Positions 18,316-26,407 of a DNA stretch of 64,000 nucleotides are shown in pieces (position 1 is the stretch's first letter; the number at the start of each line of letters is the position of its first letter). The notes under the pieces were generated by a model. That model was not told the DNA's origin, ran no database searches, and saw only the letters and a program-made list of their open reading frames with translations. Position numbers and translations under genes: made by a program. Origin of the DNA: an uncultured Phycisphaerales bacterium. GTDB taxonomy: Bacteria > Planctomycetota > Phycisphaerae > Tepidisphaerales > Tepidisphaeraceae. The stretch lies in NCBI GenBank assembly GCA_903871935.1, contig CAIQIQ010000009.1:1-64000 (forward strand). The letters are read 5' to 3'.

Positions 18316-19323
18316 ATGTCCAGTTCCCCAACGACTATCGTCGGACCCGCATTGCCCCGCATCCCCTGGGAAGACAAGCCCAAAGGGTATCCCTACCCCA
18401 TGTGGCGTTACAGCGGTAACCCCATCATCCGCCGCGACCAGATCGCCGTCGCCAACAGCATCTTTAATAGTGCTGTCGTCCCGTTCGGCGATGGCTTTGC
18501 CGGCGTCTTCCGCATCGATTACCGCAACCGCACCTGCCGGCTGCACACCGGCTGGAGCAAAGATGGCATCAACTGGCAGCTTGAGGAAGAGAGCATTCGC
18601 TTTGTCGATGAGATCAAGGAACTGCCCTTTGAATACGGCTACGACCCGCGCGTCGTCTGGCTGGAAGATCGCTATTACGTGACCTGGTGCAACGGCTTGC
18701 GCTGGGAACCCACCATCGGCTGCGCCTGGACGAAGGATTTCCGCACCTACCACGCCATGGAGAATCTGACGCTGCCGTATAACCGCAACGGCGTCCTGTT
18801 CCCCCGCAAGATCAATGGCAAGTACGCCATGCTGACCCGACCCAGCGACCCGGGCCACACCCCTTTCGGCAATATCTACTACAGCCAGAGTCCGGACCTG
18901 AAATACTGGGGCGACCATCGCTTTGTCATGGGACCCGGCGGCGGCTGGCAGCGCAGCAAGATCGGCGCTGGCCCGTCCCCAATAGAGACCAAAGAAGGAT
19001 GGCTTCTCTTCTACCATGGCGTAATCACGATGTGCAACGGCATGACCTATTCCTTCGGCGCGGCATTGCTCGATCTGGAGAAGCCCTGGCAGGTTCGATA
19101 TCGCATCGACCCGTATCTCATTGCTCCCCGTGAGCCGTATGAGTGCGCTGGCGATGTCGCGAACGTCTGCTTCCCAGTCGGCATGCTGGCCGACAGCGCC
19201 AGCGGCAAGATTGCCGTCTACTATGGCGCCGCCGACACCGTGATCGCCATGGCGTTCACCCAGGTTGACGAGCTGATCGAATACATCAAGAACAACGCGG
19301 TGGCAAACCCGGCCGGGAAATAG
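18316..19323 (+). CDS. GH130 family mannoside phosphorylase-like protein
   Basis: 335 residues, the usual length for the family, with a five-bladed propeller expected. Motifs: NPIIRRD near residue 35, YGYDPRVVWLEDRYYVTW (Asp at about 110 matches the proposed proton donor), NRNGVLFPRKINGKYAML (about 156-173), KIGAGPSPIETKEGWLLFYHG and IAVYYGAADTVIA at the end. GH130 enzymes cleave beta-mannosides with phosphate, releasing alpha-mannose 1-phosphate; some members are hydrolases. AAGGAAGG lies just before the ATG. It is the last gene of the operon and is followed by a terminator. Its presence is the best clue that the operon handles a mannose-containing glycan. Confidence 0.85.
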   Translation: MSSSPTTIVGPALPRIPWEDKPKGYPYPMWRYSGNPIIRRDQIAVANSIFNSAVVPFGDGFAGVFRIDYRNRTCRLHTGWSKDGINWQLEEESIRFVDEIKELPFEYGYDPRVVWLEDRYYVTWCNGLRWEPTIGCAWTKDFRTYHAMENLTLPYNRNGVLFPRKINGKYAMLTRPSDPGHTPFGNIYYSQSPDLKYWGDHRFVMGPGGGWQRSKIGAGPSPIETKEGWLLFYHGVITMCNGMTYSFGAALLDLEKPWQVRYRIDPYLIAPREPYECAGDVANVCFPVGMLADSASGKIAVYYGAADTVIAMAFTQVDELIEYIKNNAVANPAGK

Positions 19324-19348
19324 CCCCCGTCTGACACTCAAACGAGAC

Positions 19349-19382
19349 ACGGGTGCTGGCCCAATGGTCAGCACCCGTTTTG
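19349..19382 (+). terminator. Rho-independent terminator ending the phosphorylase operon
   Basis: A 10-bp stem (19349-19358 with 19369-19378), ten-base loop, then TTTTGCTTTT on the plus strand. The minus-strand gene ends 15 bases beyond. Confidence 0.88.
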
Positions 19383-19396
19383 CTTTTCGCCCGCGA

Positions 19397-21103
19397 TCAC
19401 TTCGCGCCGGCCGACACCAGATCTCCGAACCCCGCCAGCAGCCCGTACTTCTTCTCCCACGTCGTGTACATAATGCCCTCGGCGTTGGGAGTCGCTTTGA
19501 GCGACTTGAGCCAATCTTTCGGATTGGTCAGGTCGTCGGCATCGTAGTACGCCGCGCCAAACGTCTTAAAGCCCTGCTCCGAGAAGAACTTCAGCGACTT
19601 GTCCCTGATTTCGTAGTACCAGCACGCCATCGTCACATCTTTCGGGACGTACTTCCACGAGCCGGTATAGTCACCAACGACGCCATAGTAATTGTTATGT
19701 GCGTTATGGGCCGGATCGAACATGTCCGACCAGATCATCACCTCGATGTTCGGGTCGATCTGCTTGAAGATCGCATCTTGCTTCGTCACGCAATCGCCCA
19801 GGATCTGCGCCATCGATTTCCCGCTCTTCTGGCACAACTGGCATCCGCCTCCGTTGCGAATCTCATCCATCGCCAGCAGGAACTTCTTGTATGGAATGAC
19901 CTCATGCAGCCTCACCGCCTGCGCTTTCCAGAAGTCGTACAATGCCGGATTGGACATGCACAAGCTGATCTGCCGTCCCCACGAATGAGCCACGTATGGG
20001 ATCTTGTAGCAGTCAAGGACGAGGTCCTCGCCATCGCGGATGGCCGACCCCGGCAGTACTTTCACGCTCTCCAGCGATGGCACGCAACGGACCGCCTCGT
20101 AGTCCTTCCCCTCCACATAGCTCTTGCCGCCATCCGCGCTCTTAAGCTGCAACGGTGTTCCGTCGCGACGTGGGATATAGGATAAATCGCCAGCCTCGCC
20201 AAACTTCATGTCATCGATCCAGAACTTGCCCGACTTGCCGCCCCAGATCCCGGCATAAATGCTCAAGTCCTTCTTGTTACTGTTCGTCAACTCCAGCGTC
20301 ACCTCTGTCCAGTCCTGTGTTGGCTTGAGCGTCGGCTTCACGCTCGTCACGTCCTTCCCGCCCGAAAGCATCATGACAGTCAAGCCCGAAACTGGATTGA
20401 GGTCCTGGGTCTTGAACCTGCATGAAAACCGATACGTGCGCCCGGGCTCAACTTTGACCGTCTGCATGATCCGGCCATGCCCGTATTGATTCGCCGTGAA
20501 ATTCTCAAAGCGGATCGAAGTCTTCCCCGAAGCGGCCGTCTGGTCGGCAAATGAGATCACTCCCGGCTGCTCGTTAAAATCGAAGCCCTTGAACTGGTTA
20601 TTGGTCTGCTCCTCCAAGTCTCCATTGACCAGCAGATTCTTCATCGGCGCCGGGGCGATCTTCCCTCCCTGCGCCTTGAGCAGGACCCTCGTCGGCAGCG
20701 CATCGGCAAAGCTTAGGTTGTAACCCAGCGCGCCCCCGCCGTATCCGGCCGAGAACCCCGTCGGAATCAGCTCGATCCCCTTCTCCTGGCAATGGGCCGC
20801 CACTTCTTTCAATAGCGCAACGCCCTGCTCATCCCAGCTCGTAATGCTGTCCAGCCCAAACGATGATAACACCATACCGTTGAGCCCATGCGCTGCCGCG
20901 GTATCGATCAGCGCCTTGATCTTGTCGGTATCTGCCCTGGTTCGATCGAATCCGAACGCGAAGAACCATCGGTCCTTCATGGTGGAATTGGCTTCTCCGC
21001 CGGCCGCCGCCGGCTGTTGACCGAGACACGATGGGGCAATAGCCCACAGGCACAGTACCGCGATGCATACCACTTGCAGCATGACACTTGTCGCAGATCT
21101 CAT
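19397..21103 (-). CDS. Secreted TIM-barrel glycosidase-like protein with inserted carbohydrate-binding module
   Basis: 568 residues. An N-terminal signal peptide (MRSATSVMLQVVCIAVLCLWAIAPSCLG) sends it out of the cytoplasm. A barrel begins at about residue 45 (RWFFAFGFDRTRADTDKIKALIDTAAAHGLNGMVLSSFG) and is interrupted at about 155-290 by a jelly-roll CBM-like domain (LLVNGDLEEQ..., FENFTANQYGHGRIMQTVKVEPGRTYRFSCRF, FWIDDMKFGEAG). The barrel resumes with FLLAMDEIRNGGGCQLCQKSGKS, a GH20/GH84-like Asp-Glu pattern, and ends MYTTWEKKYGLLAG. GAGGTGAGGT lies directly before the ATG. It probably attacks an extracellular glycan; the exact family is not certain. Confidence 0.65.
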   Translation of the reverse strand: MRSATSVMLQVVCIAVLCLWAIAPSCLGQQPAAAGGEANSTMKDRWFFAFGFDRTRADTDKIKALIDTAAAHGLNGMVLSSFGLDSITSWDEQGVALLKEVAAHCQEKGIELIPTGFSAGYGGGALGYNLSFADALPTRVLLKAQGGKIAPAPMKNLLVNGDLEEQTNNQFKGFDFNEQPGVISFADQTAASGKTSIRFENFTANQYGHGRIMQTVKVEPGRTYRFSCRFKTQDLNPVSGLTVMMLSGGKDVTSVKPTLKPTQDWTEVTLELTNSNKKDLSIYAGIWGGKSGKFWIDDMKFGEAGDLSYIPRRDGTPLQLKSADGGKSYVEGKDYEAVRCVPSLESVKVLPGSAIRDGEDLVLDCYKIPYVAHSWGRQISLCMSNPALYDFWKAQAVRLHEVIPYKKFLLAMDEIRNGGGCQLCQKSGKSMAQILGDCVTKQDAIFKQIDPNIEVMIWSDMFDPAHNAHNNYYGVVGDYTGSWKYVPKDVTMACWYYEIRDKSLKFFSEQGFKTFGAAYYDADDLTNPKDWLKSLKATPNAEGIMYTTWEKKYGLLAGFGDLVSAGAK

Positions 21104-21171
21104 ACCTCACCTCGCTCCTTCTGATCCCAAGGATACTTGTTCCTCAACTTTTCTTGCACGCTATAAAACTC

Positions 21172-22023
21172 TCATCCGGTGGCCGGCGCCCCCATCGCAT
21201 ACTGCCACTTCACCCGCCCGACAATCAACTTCTTTCCCCGCCACATTCTCGTGAGTGGCCGCACTGGCGCGAATCCCCAGCGCTGCGCCATCTTGACCGC
21301 TTCCTCGTTCGGCCCGGGCACATCCCAAAACACCGTCCGCTTCGTCTCCGCAAGCAGCCGCTCGACGATGACCTGGGCGGTATCCGCCTTCTGCGCCATC
21401 ACTGGCCCAAGATACGTCGCCACTCTCCCCGGCCGCAGCATGCCATAGCCATCCTGGAACTGCTCGACCCGCGACCCCTCGGCCAGCCGCATCAGCCACT
21501 GGTCTCGATTCACGCCAAACGCCTCGCGATCTGTAACGGGCGGCGCAAATCCGCCCCCGCCCGCGCCAGCCCCTATCGCCAGTGCCTCCTGATCCGCCTT
21601 CCCATCCTTCTGATAGCGATGGAAATCCCATTCCCTGATGAATCCCAACTGCTCATACACCGTCGCCCCCGCCGGCGTCGCATCGAGTTTCACACACTGC
21701 GTCCCCCGCGCATCCAGGAAGTCCAGCGCATGCTTCATCAGCGCTGTGGCAATCCCCTTTCGTCGATGGTCCGGATGTACCAGCACCATGCCGATCCACG
21801 CCATCTCCGTCCCGTAGCACGTCGTCGAAACTGTGCCTACCGGCTTCCCGCCTACCATGCCCACAAAACAACCATCTGGCTGATATCGCAGAAACCGCAC
21901 CCAATCCGCGACAACCTGGTTCCACCCGACGATCTCATCCAATGTCATCCCAAAGGCGATATCACCTTCGGTCATCTGTCGTATGGAGAAGCCTTCTGCC
22001 GTCATACTTTTTTCACCCATCAT
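21172..22023 (-). CDS. GNAT N-acetyltransferase with C-terminal Acetyltransf_18-like domain
   Basis: About 283 residues. The N-terminal GNAT domain has the acetyl-CoA loop HPDHRRKGIATALM and the downstream ATPAGATVYEQLGF motif. The C-terminal 130 residues form a second, degenerate GNAT-like half (VFWDVPGPNEEAVKMAQRWGFAPVRPLTRM), as in YitH-type proteins. Start: ATG at 22023 or 22005; a longer frame reaching 22269 would overlap the divergent URO-D gene and is not supported. Substrate unknown. The gene is divergent from the URO-D/MtaA-like gene, with about 85 bases between the starts. Confidence 0.75.
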   Translation of the reverse strand: MMGEKSMTAEGFSIRQMTEGDIAFGMTLDEIVGWNQVVADWVRFLRYQPDGCFVGMVGGKPVGTVSTTCYGTEMAWIGMVLVHPDHRRKGIATALMKHALDFLDARGTQCVKLDATPAGATVYEQLGFIREWDFHRYQKDGKADQEALAIGAGAGGGGFAPPVTDREAFGVNRDQWLMRLAEGSRVEQFQDGYGMLRPGRVATYLGPVMAQKADTAQVIVERLLAETKRTVFWDVPGPNEEAVKMAQRWGFAPVRPLTRMWRGKKLIVGRVKWQYAMGAPATG

Positions 22024-22107
22024 TGCATCCCACCGCGCATACCAAGCTCTATAGTAACAGCAAATCCTTCCTCTGGCACAGCGCCAACTTTTGTAGAGAA
22101 TAACCCT

Positions 22108-23103
22108 ATGACCAAACGTGAAGTGATACGGACCGTATTCAGCGGCGGCAGGCCTCCTTACGTGCCCTGGTGGTTCTGGTTCACCCAGGAAGCAACGGAC
22201 AAACTCAAGGCCCACTACGGTGATTCGCTGGATGTCCTCCTTGATCTCCACGTCGAATCCATGGGCCACGAGAGCTGGACCGAACTGCCCAACAAACGCT
22301 TCCGCGACTATTTCGGCGTCGTCTGGAACCGCTCCGTCGATGCGGACATCGGCGTCGTTGAAAACTGCCTGCTCCCCGAGCCCACGCTCAAGAACTACAC
22401 CTTCCCCAACCCCATCGACCGGGCCACCTTCGACTCAATCCCCGGCCGCCTCGCCCGCTCCCAGGACCGTTTCCGCACCTTCACCATCGGCTTCTCCCTC
22501 TACGAGCGCGCCTGGACCATGCGCGGCACCGAGAACCTGATGATGGACTTCATCGAGCATCCCAAGTTCGTCCACGAACTGCTCGATGCCATCTGCGACT
22601 ACAACGTCCGCCAGGTGAAAGAGGCCGTCAAATACGACATCGATGCCGTCTACTACGGCGATGACTGGGGCCAGCAGCACGGCCTGCAGATGGGTTATCC
22701 CATCTGGCGCGAGTTCATCTATCCGCGCCTCAAGCGCATGTACGCCGCCGGCCGCGATGCCGGCAAGTTCATCCTCATCCACTCCTGCGGCGATGTGGAT
22801 GAACTCTTCGACGACCTCATCGACATCGGCGTGAACTGCTTCAACCCCTTCCAGCCCGAAGTGATGGACGTCTTCAGCCTGCTGCCCAAGTACCGTGGCC
22901 GTCTGGCGTTCCACGGCGGCCTCTCAACACAAAAGACCCTCCCCTACGGCAGCGCCGAAGATGTCCGCAGGGAATGCCGCAAACTGCTTGAGCTCGGCCG
23001 CGATGGCGGCTACATCTTCAACGCCGCCCACGCCGTCGAGGGCGATGTCCCTCTGGAAAACCTCATCGCTATGATTGAGACCGTCACAGCGCAGAAGAGA
23101 TAG
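22108..23103 (+). CDS. Uroporphyrinogen decarboxylase family protein (MtaA/methyltransferase-like)
   Basis: 331 residues with the URO-D barrel pattern (YYGDDWGQQHGLQMG, FILIHSCGDVDELFDDLIDIGVNCFNPFQPEVMD, LAFHGGLSTQKTLPYGSAEDV). The N-terminus reads RPPYVPWWFWFTQE and lacks the RTPVWLMRQAGR motif of haem-pathway HemE, so it is unlikely to make coproporphyrinogen. HSC at about residues 225-227 fits the zinc-ligand site of corrinoid-linked methyltransferases (MtaA/MtbA type). Planctomycete genomes hold many such paralogues beside sugar genes; their function is unsettled. ATG at 22108 begins the conserved domain. cinA starts 18 bases downstream. Confidence 0.75.
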   Translation: MTKREVIRTVFSGGRPPYVPWWFWFTQEATDKLKAHYGDSLDVLLDLHVESMGHESWTELPNKRFRDYFGVVWNRSVDADIGVVENCLLPEPTLKNYTFPNPIDRATFDSIPGRLARSQDRFRTFTIGFSLYERAWTMRGTENLMMDFIEHPKFVHELLDAICDYNVRQVKEAVKYDIDAVYYGDDWGQQHGLQMGYPIWREFIYPRLKRMYAAGRDAGKFILIHSCGDVDELFDDLIDIGVNCFNPFQPEVMDVFSLLPKYRGRLAFHGGLSTQKTLPYGSAEDVRRECRKLLELGRDGGYIFNAAHAVEGDVPLENLIAMIETVTAQKR

Positions 23104-23121
23104 ATCGAACCGATACATCCC

Positions 23122-24372
23122 ATGAAATCCGTTATTCTTTCCATTGGCGATGAACTGGTCCTCGGCCAGACCGTTGACACGAACTCCGCCTGGCTCAGCC
23201 AGCAACTCGCGTCCGTCGGCTGCGACATCTTCGCCCATCAGACCGTCTCCGACGATCAGGCCATGATCGAGCTGGCCATCCGCGAGAACGCCCCGCGCTG
23301 CGATTGTCTTCTGATCTCCGGCGGCCTCGGCCCCACCGAAGATGACCTTACCCGCCAGGGCCTGGCGGCCGTCCTGAACGTCTCGCTGGAACTCGACCCC
23401 GGTTGGCTCGCGCAAATGGAAGCCATGTTTGCCGCCCGCAAACGCACCATGGTTCCCGCCAACCGCATCCAGGCCATGCTCCCAAAAGGCACCACCGCCA
23501 TCCACAACACCTGCGGCACCGCCTGCGGCATCCGCGCCCGCATTGGCTCCTGCGACATCTACATCATGCCCGGCGTCCCGAAAGAAATGAAAGCGATGTT
23601 CACCCGCGACATCCTCCCCCACATTGCCGGCCGCGGTAACGGCGCTGTCATCCTCTCCCGCACCCTCCACACCTTCGGCATGGGCGAATCCAACGTCGGC
23701 CAAATGCTCGGCGATCTCATGAACCGCCAGCGCAACCCTTCCGTCGGGACCACCGTGGCCAACGGCATGGTCTCCCTGCGCATCAACGCCCGCTTCAAGA
23801 CCATCGATGAAGCGCGCCGCCAGATTGAACTCACCGATGCCGCCTGCCGCCAATGCCTCGGCCATCTGATCTTCGGCGCTGATGACATAACTCTGCCCCA
23901 GGTCATCGCGCAGCTTCTCGCCACCTCCGGCAAGACCATCGCCACCGCCGAAAGTTGCACCGGCGGCATGCTCGCCGGCATGCTCACCGATATCCCCGGC
24001 TCCAGCCGCTATTTCCTTGAGGGTTTCGTGACCTACACCAACCAGTCCAAAACCCGCATCCTCGGCGTCCGCCCCGAAACGCTTCAGCAGCACGGCGCTG
24101 TCTCCGAACCCGTTGTCGCCGAGATGGCCCAGGCCGCCCGCCGACTTTCCGGCGCCGATTTCGCCCTCGCCATCTCCGGCGTCGCCGGCCCCGACGGCGG
24201 CACCCCCGAAAAACCCGTCGGCACCGTCTGTTTCGGTTTCGCCCACACTGGTGGTGTCCTCACCCGCACCATCTCCCACTGGGGCGACCGCGCCATGGTC
24301 CGTGACCGCGCCTGCAAAACCGCCCTCACCATCCTCCGCTGCCACCTCCTCAATGTGCCCTTGCCATTTTGA
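23122..24372 (+). CDS. cinA: CinA family protein: molybdopterin-binding domain plus nicotinamide-nucleotide amidase domain
   Basis: 416 residues, the full length for CinA. The N-terminal 170 residues are the MoCF-like domain (ILSIGDELVLGQTVDTNSAWL, LISGGLGPTEDDLTR at about 64-78, IYIMPGVPKEMKAM). The C-terminal 160 are the CinA/PncC domain (TIATAESCTGGMLAGMLTDIPGSSRYF from about 273, ISGVAGPDGGTPEKPVGTVCFG). Family members act in NMN deamidation and ADP-ribose pyrophosphate cleavage for NAD recycling. It follows the URO-D-like gene closely and may be cotranscribed with it. Confidence 0.93.
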   Translation: MKSVILSIGDELVLGQTVDTNSAWLSQQLASVGCDIFAHQTVSDDQAMIELAIRENAPRCDCLLISGGLGPTEDDLTRQGLAAVLNVSLELDPGWLAQMEAMFAARKRTMVPANRIQAMLPKGTTAIHNTCGTACGIRARIGSCDIYIMPGVPKEMKAMFTRDILPHIAGRGNGAVILSRTLHTFGMGESNVGQMLGDLMNRQRNPSVGTTVANGMVSLRINARFKTIDEARRQIELTDAACRQCLGHLIFGADDITLPQVIAQLLATSGKTIATAESCTGGMLAGMLTDIPGSSRYFLEGFVTYTNQSKTRILGVRPETLQQHGAVSEPVVAEMAQAARRLSGADFALAISGVAGPDGGTPEKPVGTVCFGFAHTGGVLTRTISHWGDRAMVRDRACKTALTILRCHLLNVPLPF

Positions 24373-24381
24373 ACCACCCGC

Positions 24382-24409
24382 TTGACTGTGTCTTACCATA
24401 GTGTAAGAA
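24382..24409 (+). promoter_or_regulatory. Promoter with overlapping palindromic operator for the AbrB-VapC pair
   Basis: TTGACT (24382-24387) and TAAGAA (24404-24409) are 16 bases apart. A perfect inverted repeat TCTTAC-N6-GTAAGA (24391-24408) fills the spacer and overlaps the -10 box, and a third half-site GTAAGAC (24423-24429) abuts the start codon. This is the expected layout for autorepression by the antitoxin. Confidence 0.55.
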
Positions 24410-24429
24410 TTCCACTACCGGAGTAAGAC

Positions 24430-24672
24430 ATGACCGCCACGATTACATCCAAGGGTCAATTGGTGATCCCCAAGAGCATCCGCGATCTGCTGCATGTTGG
24501 ACCTGGTGACAAGGTGGATTTTGCCGTTACACCCTCCGGCGACGTGGTTGTGCGACCGGCCACCGTTGATGTCCGATCCCTACGGGGCTGCCTGGCCCGT
24601 CCCGGCCGCAAATCTGTCAGTATCGAGCAGATGAACGCAGCGATCCGCCGTCACGCGGCAAAGGCGCTATGA
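24430..24672 (+). CDS. AbrB/MazE-type antitoxin (VapB-like)
   Basis: 80 residues with the swapped-hairpin AbrB DNA-binding fold at the N-terminus: ATITSKGQLVIPKSIRDLLHVGPGDKVDF. The C-terminal tail (RSLRGCLARPGRKSVSIEQMNAAIRRHA) matches the toxin-binding region of VapB proteins. Its stop codon overlaps the start of the PIN toxin by four bases, so the two are translationally coupled. The palindrome upstream fits autoregulation by the antitoxin or the toxin-antitoxin complex. Confidence 0.9.
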   Translation: MTATITSKGQLVIPKSIRDLLHVGPGDKVDFAVTPSGDVVVRPATVDVRSLRGCLARPGRKSVSIEQMNAAIRRHAAKAL

Positions 24673-25064
24673 TCTCCCTCGATACAAACATTCTGGTGCG
24701 TTACCTGGAGCAGGATGATTTGCAGCAGGCGAAGATCGCCGACCAAATCATCAATTCCTCGCTGTCGCGTGGCGAGGAGATACTGATCACGCACATCGTC
24801 CTCTGTGAACTGGTCTGGGTGCTGGATACGTGTTATGACCATACTCGTGATGAGCTGATCGCCATGCTGGAAAAACTGTTCAGGACCGCGCAATTCGTAT
24901 ACGAAGACAAGGCGGTCCTGTGGGGCGCGTGGGAAGACTATCGCGCAGGCAAAGGCGACTTTCCCGATTACCTGATCGGACGCGCGGCCAAGCAAGCCGG
25001 CGCCGTCACTACACATACCTTCGACAAGTCACTTAAGCATTCGCCTCTGTTTACTGTGGCATAG
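24669..25064 (+). CDS. vapC: PIN-domain ribonuclease toxin (VapC-like)
   Basis: 131 residues. The acidic residues of the PIN active site are in place: Asp5 (ISLDTN), Glu47 (LCELVW), Asp97/Asp100 (GDFPDYLIG) and Asp119 (TFDKSL). VapC-type toxins are Mg-dependent RNases that cut tRNA or rRNA; the target of this one is unknown. Coupled to the AbrB-type antitoxin by an ATGA overlap. The active site is complete, so the pair is probably functional. Confidence 0.9.
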   Translation: MISLDTNILVRYLEQDDLQQAKIADQIINSSLSRGEEILITHIVLCELVWVLDTCYDHTRDELIAMLEKLFRTAQFVYEDKAVLWGAWEDYRAGKGDFPDYLIGRAAKQAGAVTTHTFDKSLKHSPLFTVA

Positions 25065-25084
25065 GAGCATCCAAGGAGTTTTTC

Positions 25085-26269
25085 ATGGGTATCAGCATCG
25101 GTCTTGTCGGCTTGGGCATGTTCGGTTCATCGTTCGCCGACCTCTTCAGAAGTCATCCCCTGGTGTCCCGCATCGCCCTTTGCGATCGTGAGCCCGAGCG
25201 CATGGCCCGCTTCGCCACCAAGCCCGCGTGGAAGCAGAAGTTCAATCCGAAGGATGTCTACAACTCCCTTGATGATATCTGCCGCGCCGATCTCGACGCC
25301 CTGGTCATCATCACCCAGCCATGGCTCCACGCCCCGCAATGCATCCAGGCAATGGAAAGTGGCAAGCATGTCTACAGCGCAGTTCCCATCATCTCCATCC
25401 CCGATGGCGATGAGATCCTCGACTGGTGTGACAAGCTGGTAAACACCTGCCGTAAGACCGGCATGCACTACATGCTCGGCGAGACCACCTTCTATCGCCC
25501 CGAAGCGATGTTCTGCCGCCGCATGGCCCGCACAGGCGCTTTCGGGGATTTCGTGTATTCCGAAGGTGAATACTTCCACGATGTCGATGACCCGGGCTGC
25601 AACCTGCGCGATGTCGTGCGCGGCCGCCTGGACAGCAAAGCCGGCCAGGAATCCATCGCCATCGAAGAAAGCTATCGCAAACGCGGCATCAAGAGCGGCC
25701 CCATGCACTACCCCACTCATTCCGTCAGCGGGCCGATGTGCGTCATGAACGCTCATGCCACCAAGGTCTGCTGCTGGGGCACACGCAACACCACCGATCC
25801 CTTCTTCGCCGACTCCAGTTTCAGTAACGAAACCGCCTTCTTCCACCTCAGCAACGGCGCCACAATGCGCATCTGCGAACATCGCGAGATCGGCATCCCC
25901 GGCCGGGAAACCTTCCGCATCTACGGCACCAAGACCAGCTTCGAAGATGGCAACTTCCTCGACAAGCACAAGCCCACCGCCCTCACCGTCGAGCAGATGC
26001 GCGACCCGCTGCCCGAAGACGTCGCCGCCGCCTTCCGCGCCGGCGTCACCCAACCCGACTTTTATGGCGGCCACGGCGGCTCGCACGCTTATCTCGTCCA
26101 CGAATTCGTCGACGCCATCGCCCACCGCCGCACCCCCGCCATCAACATCTGGGAAGCCGCCCGCTACATGGCCGCCGGCGTCATGGCCCACAAATCCGCC
26201 CTCCGCGACGGCGAAATCCTCGCCGTCCCCGACTGGGGCGATGCCCCCGGCGCCGCGCCGGCAACGTAG
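25085..26269 (+). CDS. Gfo/Idh/MocA family NAD(P)-dependent oxidoreductase
   Basis: 394 residues. The Rossmann fold starts GISIGLVGLGMFGSSFADLF (GxGxxG-type nucleotide loop), with ALCDRE as the second strand. The segment usually reading EKP is YSAVPI after SGKHV, a departure seen in diverged members. The C-terminal half is the family's alpha/beta substrate domain (DVDDPGCNLRDV, MHYPTHSVSGPM, DFYGGHGGSHAYLVHEFVDAI). AAGGAG precedes the ATG. Such enzymes oxidise or epimerise sugars and inositols; the substrate is not evident. It stands between the VapC and ComM genes and has no obvious operon partner. Confidence 0.85.
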   Translation: MGISIGLVGLGMFGSSFADLFRSHPLVSRIALCDREPERMARFATKPAWKQKFNPKDVYNSLDDICRADLDALVIITQPWLHAPQCIQAMESGKHVYSAVPIISIPDGDEILDWCDKLVNTCRKTGMHYMLGETTFYRPEAMFCRRMARTGAFGDFVYSEGEYFHDVDDPGCNLRDVVRGRLDSKAGQESIAIEESYRKRGIKSGPMHYPTHSVSGPMCVMNAHATKVCCWGTRNTTDPFFADSSFSNETAFFHLSNGATMRICEHREIGIPGRETFRIYGTKTSFEDGNFLDKHKPTALTVEQMRDPLPEDVAAAFRAGVTQPDFYGGHGGSHAYLVHEFVDAIAHRRTPAINIWEAARYMAAGVMAHKSALRDGEILAVPDWGDAPGAAPAT

Positions 26270-26407
26270 GCCACTGGGTCGGTGGCCCGAAGGTGTTGCC
26301 ACCAGCCCCATTGCGGTACAATGCTGTTGAGCTTGCTGTGGGTGCGGGCGTCTCTGTGATGGCATCACAGCAGCCGTGTGGGTAACTCAACTCCACCGAG
26401 GGCTATT

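Noticed and set aside
21088-22107. N-terminal extension of the URO-D-like protein by about 340 codons
   Set aside because: The extension is His/Pro/Arg-rich, unlike any domain, and is antisense to the GNAT gene. The conserved domain starts at 22108.
22924-24399. 491-codon minus-strand frame opposite cinA
   Set aside because: Antisense shadow of cinA; Gly/Ala/Asp-rich with no motifs, a usual artefact of GC-rich coding sequence.
25127-26368. 413-codon minus-strand frame opposite the Gfo/Idh/MocA gene
   Set aside because: Low-complexity antisense of a clear dehydrogenase gene.
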